Positions 6,528 through 11,259 of a stretch of 11,259 nt of DNA are shown here, piece by piece (the stretch's first letter is position 1; the number at the start of each line of letters is the position of its first letter). The notes beneath the pieces are model-generated. The model worked only from the letters and a program-made list of their open reading frames with translations, was not told the DNA's origin and made no database searches. Source of the stretch: Lachnospiraceae bacterium UBA7480 (GTDB taxonomy: Bacteria; Bacillota; Clostridia; Lachnospirales; Lachnospiraceae); the NCBI GenBank assembly GCA_002479655.1, contig DLOQ01000193.1, forward strand, positions 1-11,259. Direction: 5' to 3'. The translations under genes were made by a program, and so were the position numbers.

Positions 6528-8261
6528 ATGGAAACACTGAAAAAATTAAATTATCTGTTTGACAGGAAGATAAAATTAAGGACAGCCTATGTATTTATCT
6601 TAATTGCGCTGGGTTCCGTAGTAGAACTTTTAGGAATCGCGATCGTTTTGCCGATCATAGAACTTGCCATGGAAGAGAATACCGTATCAGACAACAAAAT
6701 GGCGCTTTTGTTGTCGCAGTTCATTGGGACGGAGAACAAGGAAGAAATTTTGCTTTGGCTGATTGGAATTACTGTGGTTGTTTATATTGTGAAATCTTTT
6801 TATCTGGTCTATATGAACAGTCAGCTTTACCTGTTTTCGGCAGACGTCAGGAGAAAATTGTCGATCAGGCTGTTAAAAACGTATTTTAAGCAGCCTTATG
6901 AATTTTTCTTATTAAAAAATTCTGCAGAATTGATGCGTGGAGTAAGCACTGATACGGGGGAATTGTATAATACTATTATCAATGTGCTGCGTGTAATCTC
7001 TAATGGAATCACGGCAGTCAGTATTATTGCATATCTGATTATCACTAATTTCTGGATGACGATTACGATCACGGCATTGCTTTCTATCTGCGCCGTGTTG
7101 ATCTTTCTGGTGTTTAACAAACGTTTCCGGGCTTATGGCGCACAGAATCAGAAATATAATGCATATATGTCGAAGGATCTCCGGCAGGCATTTGAGGGTG
7201 TGAAGGAGATCAAAGTCATGGGAAACGGAGATTATTTTGTTGACGCATATGAGAAGAATTTTAAAAAACAGAACAAAGTCATGAATCTGTTCAATATTTA
7301 TAATTCCATACCTAAATATCTGATAGAAACCGTCAGCATCTCAGGAATTCTTTTATTCTTAGGGGCGAATGTGATGTTCAATGACAACTATACTGCGCTG
7401 ATCCCGCAGCTGGCGACATTTTGTGTAGCGGCTTATAAACTTATGCCTTCTGTAAACGGTATCTCAACTTATATGAACAGCATTATTTTCAGCAAGGCTT
7501 CCATTGATCTGGTATATCATGATATTAAAGAGATTGAGGAACTGGAAAAGCAAAAAGAAAAAGAACATGGGGATTTAACAAAGATGGAATTTTCCGACTT
7601 TATTGAAGTAAAGGGAGTTTCCTTCCGATATCGGGGTACGGAAAAGGATGTTTTAAGCGATGTAGACATACGTATTCCAAAGGGTCATTCCGTGGCACTG
7701 ATCGGTCCTTCCGGTGGTGGTAAGACCACCATGGCGGATATCATACTGGGACTGTTGGAACCGGAAAAAGGTTCGGTTCTCGTGGATGGGGTAGATATCA
7801 GGGACAATCTTGAAAGCTGGGGTAAAAATATCGGATATATTCCGCAGGTCATCTATCTTACAGATGACAGCATCCGTAAAAATGTGGCATTTGGAATCAA
7901 GGATAGCGACATTGATGATGAACAGGTATGGAAAGCGCTGGAGGGCGCTCAGTTAAAAGAATTTGTTACGGGACTTCCAAATGGGCTGGATACGGAAGTT
8001 GGAGAACACGGAGACCGGATTTCCGGTGGACAGAGGCAGAGGATCGGAATCGCAAGAGCGTTGTACCGCAATCCTGAGATCCTGGTTTTTGATGAGGCAA
8101 CTTCCGCCCTTGATAACGAGACGGAAAAGGAAGTTATGAAGGCGATTGAAGGTCTGCAGGGTACGAAAACCATGTTGATGATCGCGCACCGTCTGACGAC
8201 GATTGAGCACTGCGATACGGTTTATAAGGTGGAAAATGGAAAGGTTGAGAAGGTAAGATAA
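6528..8261 (+). CDS. ABC exporter, probable lipid-linked oligosaccharide flippase (PglK/MsbA-like)
   Basis: This is a 577-aa half-transporter with the membrane domain first. Hydrophobic segments lie near 18-45, 72-97, 155-172, 176-196, 265-285 and 288-304. The C-terminal ATPase domain (about 358-577) is complete: Walker A GPSGGGKTT at 393-401, Q-loop Q440, signature ISGGQ at 498-502, Walker B ILVFDE at 518-523 with the D-loop SALD after it, and the switch histidine H554 in IAHRL. It should act as a homodimer that moves a hydrophobic substrate outward. Among enclosed glycosyltransferase genes, a PglK-type role in flipping an undecaprenyl-linked oligosaccharide is the best inference; lipid or peptide export is the alternative. 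No Wzx or Wzy is seen in the window, consistent with ABC-dependent flipping. ATG 6528 follows CTGGAG, 27 bp after the GT11 gene. Confidence 0.88.
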   Translation: METLKKLNYLFDRKIKLRTAYVFILIALGSVVELLGIAIVLPIIELAMEENTVSDNKMALLLSQFIGTENKEEILLWLIGITVVVYIVKSFYLVYMNSQLYLFSADVRRKLSIRLLKTYFKQPYEFFLLKNSAELMRGVSTDTGELYNTIINVLRVISNGITAVSIIAYLIITNFWMTITITALLSICAVLIFLVFNKRFRAYGAQNQKYNAYMSKDLRQAFEGVKEIKVMGNGDYFVDAYEKNFKKQNKVMNLFNIYNSIPKYLIETVSISGILLFLGANVMFNDNYTALIPQLATFCVAAYKLMPSVNGISTYMNSIIFSKASIDLVYHDIKEIEELEKQKEKEHGDLTKMEFSDFIEVKGVSFRYRGTEKDVLSDVDIRIPKGHSVALIGPSGGGKTTMADIILGLLEPEKGSVLVDGVDIRDNLESWGKNIGYIPQVIYLTDDSIRKNVAFGIKDSDIDDEQVWKALEGAQLKEFVTGLPNGLDTEVGEHGDRISGGQRQRIGIARALYRNPEILVFDEATSALDNETEKEVMKAIEGLQGTKTMLMIAHRLTTIEHCDTVYKVENGKVEKVR

Positions 8262-8314
8262 AAGAGATTTCATAAGTGTAACGCCAATGATTAGCACGGA
8301 AGGAAACAAACAGG

Positions 8315-9970
8315 ATGCAGAACTTTATAAAAAAATGGAAAACTTCATTGATTTATATGCTTCTTTCGGTATTACTTTATGGAATTTTGGGCCCTTTGGA
8401 GATTTACGCCGGTAACGCAGATGAGTTTATTTTTATTCTGAAAGACTTTTTTTGGTTCTTTTTAAGCGTATCTGTACTGATTTGGCTTGTAGGAAGCGCA
8501 GTTCTGGCATTTTTGCCGGAAAAAGTGAGGAATGTTTTGCATGTGCTTATCTTTATCTTTTCTGTCCTTTCCTATGTGCAGAATCTGTTTTTAAATCAGA
8601 AGCTTATGAATATGAACGGAAGCGCTATGGACTGGGAAAATATGCGAGGGACAATGATGACTAATCTTATTATCTGGATTGTCCTTGCCGTTGTGTTTGC
8701 GGTGATTCCGTTTGTATGGAAGAAACAGTATCAGAAGATTTATCTGGGAATCACGGCGTTTATCTCCGCCGTACAGCTTGTGACGGTGGTCAGCCTGCTT
8801 ATTACGACGATTCCGGTCAGATACAGCCAGATGACCGTATCCGCAGAAGGACTGATGAATGTTGCACCGGGAAGCAATGTGATTGTACTTTTGTTTGATA
8901 GCTGTTATAATACACAGTTTGAGGAAACGATGAAAGCTCATCCTGAAATTGCTGAGACGTTAAAAGATTTTACTTATTACAATAATGCAGATTGTCATTA
9001 CAATTTTACATCTCCGTCTTTGGCGCATATGCTGACAGGGGTGGAGGTTGACTGCAGCATCCCACAGGAGGAATGGAGAAAAATGTGCTGGCATGAGGAG
9101 CGCAGCATGAATTTTTTTAATACGCTGCATACTTTGGATTACGAATGTGATCTTTATTCTTATGGATTTATTCACAACTCCATCGGACCGATTGATAATC
9201 TGACAGATATCATTGCCAATACAGTCAAAGCGAATCCTTTTATAGACCATCGGCTGTTGTATGCAGAACTGGAAAAAATGGCGATTTATAAGTATGTTCC
9301 TTATCTCTTGAAACCGAGATTTGAAGTGACGGATAATGTCATTCGTGAGATGGCGTTTTGGGATGAGAATGAAGTTCCCCATGAAAACGGTGATTTTTAT
9401 CAGGTATTGATGGAGGAAGGACTTTCCGTTGATATGTCGTTAAGCAATAAATTTTCTGTGATCCATCTAATGGGACTTCATGAATTTTGGCATACGAATG
9501 CGGACGGTACTTATTCCGTGGAAGAGACCAGCCTGTCAGAGACATCGGAGGGGGTTGCGGTTGTGATGCAGGAATATATCAGACAGCTGAAAAACCTCGA
9601 AGGTGATATCTATGATAATGCAACGATCATCATTACGGCAGATCACGGCATTGATCGTAATACGCCGCAGCCGATTTATTTTATTAAGCCGCCGCATGTT
9701 TCACAGGAGGAGATGCAGATCACTTCCGCACCGATCTCCCATGACGATTTTCAGGCGACTGTATTGACGTGCATTGGTCAGGATGATATGGGATACGGCA
9801 CCTCGGTATTTGACTGGAAGGAAGGAGATCAGCGTACAAGGGAGTATTGGTTTCCGGCGGACAGGGTTGTTGACGGAGCAAAGGGATTTTACGTTTTTTC
9901 GTATGATACAGACAGATATGAGTTAATGGAATTGTCGGATGAGGAAGGAATCTTTGTGCCATATCCTTAG
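8315..9970 (+). CDS. Five-TM alkaline-phosphatase-superfamily (sulfatase-fold) transferase, LtaS/EptA-like
   Basis: The 551-aa protein has five hydrophobic segments (about 10-30, 42-66, 72-92, 115-136, 143-167), then an extracytoplasmic catalytic domain, the topology of lipoteichoic acid synthase and phosphoethanolamine transferases. Metal and active-site residues fit the alkaline phosphatase superfamily: D195 in VLLFDS, T232 in NFTSPSLAHMLTG, where sulfatases have the formylglycine Cys/Ser of C-x-P-S-R, D443-H444 in TADHG, and H476 in SHDDFQATVL. A Thr nucleophile suggests a phospho-head-group transferase or phosphodiesterase rather than a sulfatase. The expected job is adding phosphoethanolamine, phosphoglycerol or a similar group to the exported glycan or a lipid; the substrate is unknown. 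Directly downstream of the flippase, it would act after export. The ATG at 8315 has GGAAGGA at 8298-8304. Because of the phosphonate genes, transfer of a phosphonate-bearing head group is possible but unproven. Confidence 0.75.
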   Translation: MQNFIKKWKTSLIYMLLSVLLYGILGPLEIYAGNADEFIFILKDFFWFFLSVSVLIWLVGSAVLAFLPEKVRNVLHVLIFIFSVLSYVQNLFLNQKLMNMNGSAMDWENMRGTMMTNLIIWIVLAVVFAVIPFVWKKQYQKIYLGITAFISAVQLVTVVSLLITTIPVRYSQMTVSAEGLMNVAPGSNVIVLLFDSCYNTQFEETMKAHPEIAETLKDFTYYNNADCHYNFTSPSLAHMLTGVEVDCSIPQEEWRKMCWHEERSMNFFNTLHTLDYECDLYSYGFIHNSIGPIDNLTDIIANTVKANPFIDHRLLYAELEKMAIYKYVPYLLKPRFEVTDNVIREMAFWDENEVPHENGDFYQVLMEEGLSVDMSLSNKFSVIHLMGLHEFWHTNADGTYSVEETSLSETSEGVAVVMQEYIRQLKNLEGDIYDNATIIITADHGIDRNTPQPIYFIKPPHVSQEEMQITSAPISHDDFQATVLTCIGQDDMGYGTSVFDWKEGDQRTREYWFPADRVVDGAKGFYVFSYDTDRYELMELSDEEGIFVPYP

Positions 9971-10078
9971 ATCTTGTGAAGTAGAATTCTATTTGAGCTG
10001 CTGAAGACGGCAAGGGGAATGATATTAGCGAGTAAGTATTACGTGATTTTTATCATATAAAGAAGATGGAGTGATATC

Positions 10079-10486
10079 ATGCAGGTAATAAAATATGTTT
10101 TTCAGGGACATGGGGACGACAGGGGACAGCTGGTGGCGCTGGAAGAGACAAAGGATATCCCCTTTCATATCAAAAGAGTATATAATGTGTATAAGACCAG
10201 CAAGGATGTTGTCCGGGGACATTGCGCATATCGGAACAATGATGAGATCATGATCTGTATTCACGGCAGCTGTAAGGTGCGTCTGGATGACGGACTTTTT
10301 ACAAAGGAGGTTTCCTTGGAAAATCCTTATGAAGGGTTATATGTTCCGAGTTATATGTGGCGGGAGATCTTTGATTTTTCAGAGGATGCGGTATTATCAG
10401 TGCTGGCATCCAATATATACGATGAAAAAAATTATGTGCGCGATTACAATGAATTCCTGAGGCTGGCTGAGAAGGCAAGAGATTAA
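10079..10486 (+). CDS. FdtA/WxcM-like cupin, nucleotide-sugar 3,4-ketoisomerase family (atypical active site)
   Basis: The 135-aa single cupin domain matches the FdtA/QdtA family that isomerises dTDP-4-keto-6-deoxyglucose to the 3-keto sugar before transamination. Seen are DDRGQLVALEE at 13-23, IPFHIKRVYNVY at 27-38, HGSCKVRLDDG at 62-72, the GLYVPSYMW block at 86-94, and the terminal VLASNIYDEKNYVRDYNEF (108-126). Length is typical. The segment that is RGxHAH in characterised ketoisomerases reads RGHCAY (46-51), so both conserved histidines are replaced, by Cys49 and Tyr51. The protein could be an isomerase with altered chemistry, a non-catalytic relative, or a binding or acyltransfer partner. 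No 4,6-dehydratase or sugar aminotransferase is in the window, so the substrate pathway must lie outside. The ATG at 10079 follows TGGAGTG (10067-10073), 108 bp after the previous gene. Confidence 0.8.
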   Translation: MQVIKYVFQGHGDDRGQLVALEETKDIPFHIKRVYNVYKTSKDVVRGHCAYRNNDEIMICIHGSCKVRLDDGLFTKEVSLENPYEGLYVPSYMWREIFDFSEDAVLSVLASNIYDEKNYVRDYNEFLRLAEKARD

Positions 10487-10525
10487 GCTGGAGTTTTGAC
10501 CGCGGATAGAAAACTGCCTACGCGG

Positions 10526-10544
10526 ATTTCTTGAGAAAAGAAAT
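10526..10544 (+). other. Short AT-rich hairpin in the gap before the last gene
   Basis: ATTTCTT (10526-10532) and AAGAAAT (10538-10544) can pair around a GAGAA loop. No T-run follows and the stem is weak, so I do not call it a terminator. The surrounding gap (10487-10593) shows no other feature except two copies of cgcggat (10501-10507 and 10521-10527). Confidence 0.25.
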
Positions 10545-10593
10545 TGAAACGCACTAAATAGGGGATTAAGGACAGAAAGAGCCTGGTAGATGT

Positions 10594-11259
10594 ATGGGAT
10601 CGAACGCTGCAAAAAATAAAGCATCCATAAGAAATAAAATATACCGTAAGCTTCATTGGCTTCTGTTTTCCAAGATAAAACCGGGAAAATGGATCCATTT
10701 TTTCTATGCGTCTTACCGCCATCGTAATAAGAAACAGGCGCCGGATGCGGATCAGGGGACGGTTTATATCACGCACATCCCCAATGAAGGAGCGGGTATC
10801 GGACACCAGATCGCCAATTTTAACGGAGGGTGTCATTATGCGATGCTGTTCGGGATACCCTTTGCGTATCCGGGATTTTGCAATAAAGAATGGGAGCATT
10901 TTCTGGGCTTTGGAGAACATGAGGTGTCCGTAAAAGAACTGAAGAAACAGGGATACCGGATGAGAAAGCTGCCGTATTTTAATGAATCAGAAGAAAGTCT
11001 GACGTTGATCAGACAGATCATCCGCTCTTATGCAGGGGAAAAAATTATTTTAAGCGTGGAACTGGATCAATTTTATCAAAAACAATATGAGGTGATTCCG
11101 TATATCAAAAGGAAATTTGAAGAAGCATCGGCCAGAAAGGAAGACCGCCTGATCTATCAGAAGGGCAGAGTATCTATGGCAGTGCATATCCGGCGGGGAG
11201 ATATTGTTGCGGCGGGAGAGACAAAGTCCGCGCGACCGGAAGCCGGCGAAGGGAAGGAA
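10594..11259 (+). CDS. Fucosyltransferase-like glycosyltransferase with HIRRGD motif (3' end cut by window edge)
   Basis: The frame from ATG 10594 stays open for 222 codons to the window edge, so the gene is incomplete. The N-terminus is basic (KNKASIRNKIYRKLHWLLF, about 7-25) with no signal peptide. VYITHIPNEGAGIGHQIANF starts near residue 57, and G66-A-G-I-G-H-Q72 resembles the glycine-rich N-terminal loop of GT11-like enzymes. MAVHIRRGDI, with H198-I-R-R-G-D203, is the GDP-fucose-binding type of motif shared by alpha-1,2-, alpha-1,6- and protein O-fucosyltransferases. The HxRRGD position (198) is later than in the GT11 neighbour (161), so this is a divergent family member, perhaps nearer NodZ/GT23- or GT65-like enzymes. 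The upstream in-frame stop is at 10567-10569. The Shine-Dalgarno site (GAAAGAG near 10575-10581) is weak. It would be a third putative fucosyltransferase in this locus. Confidence 0.72.
   Translation, partial: MGSNAAKNKASIRNKIYRKLHWLLFSKIKPGKWIHFFYASYRHRNKKQAPDADQGTVYITHIPNEGAGIGHQIANFNGGCHYAMLFGIPFAYPGFCNKEWEHFLGFGEHEVSVKELKKQGYRMRKLPYFNESEESLTLIRQIIRSYAGEKIILSVELDQFYQKQYEVIPYIKRKFEEASARKEDRLIYQKGRVSMAVHIRRGDIVAAGETKSARPEAGEGKE

Noticed and set aside
10706..10933. 75-aa forward open frame near the right end
   Set aside because: Out of frame with the longer open frame from 10594 that carries HIRRGD, and it has no recognisable content.

Overview
The window looks like part of a surface-glycan (capsule, cell-wall glycan or glycolipid) gene cluster from a Gram-positive anaerobe, probably a Clostridia/Lachnospiraceae-type gut bacterium. 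That guess rests on the codon use, moderate-to-low GC by eye, purine-rich Shine-Dalgarno sites, the TTG and GTG starts and the 'ataagttatcagtta'-type intergenic repeats. It is an inference, because no 16S or other taxonomic marker is present. All ten recognised genes are on the + strand and mostly closely spaced, which suggests one or a few operons. The last gene runs off the right edge.

Region 1 (31-3439) is a phosphonate module. It holds PEP mutase with a fused N-terminal cytidylyltransferase-like domain (aepX/pepM type), a LicC/PntC-like CTP-dependent nucleotidyltransferase, and phosphonopyruvate decarboxylase. Together they would turn PEP into phosphonopyruvate, then phosphonoacetaldehyde, and activate a phosphonate such as 2-aminoethylphosphonate (AEP) with CMP. 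The AEP transaminase that normally completes this route is not in the window. Between the first two genes lies a 242-bp non-coding gap with a degenerate tandem repeat and a long inverted repeat.

Region 2 (3463-6500) encodes three glycosyltransferases: a GT2 enzyme, a GT10 (alpha-1,3/4-fucosyltransferase family) enzyme and a GT11 (alpha-1,2-fucosyltransferase family) enzyme. They probably build a fucosylated, or otherwise deoxysugar-containing, oligosaccharide on a cytoplasmic lipid carrier.

Region 3 (6528-9970) encodes an ABC exporter of the lipid-linked-oligosaccharide flippase type (PglK/MsbA-like), then a five-TM alkaline-phosphatase-superfamily protein resembling LtaS/EptA-type phospho-head-group transferases. 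The inferred roles are export of the glycan and decoration outside the membrane.

Region 4 (10079-11259) encodes a small FdtA/WxcM-like cupin (nucleotide-sugar 3,4-ketoisomerase family) in which the usual paired active-site histidines are replaced. A truncated gene follows, with a fucosyltransferase-like HxRRGD motif. The simplest overall reading is a locus for a phosphonate-modified, fucosylated surface oligosaccharide. The sugar composition, the carrier and the phosphonate acceptor cannot be read from the sequence.
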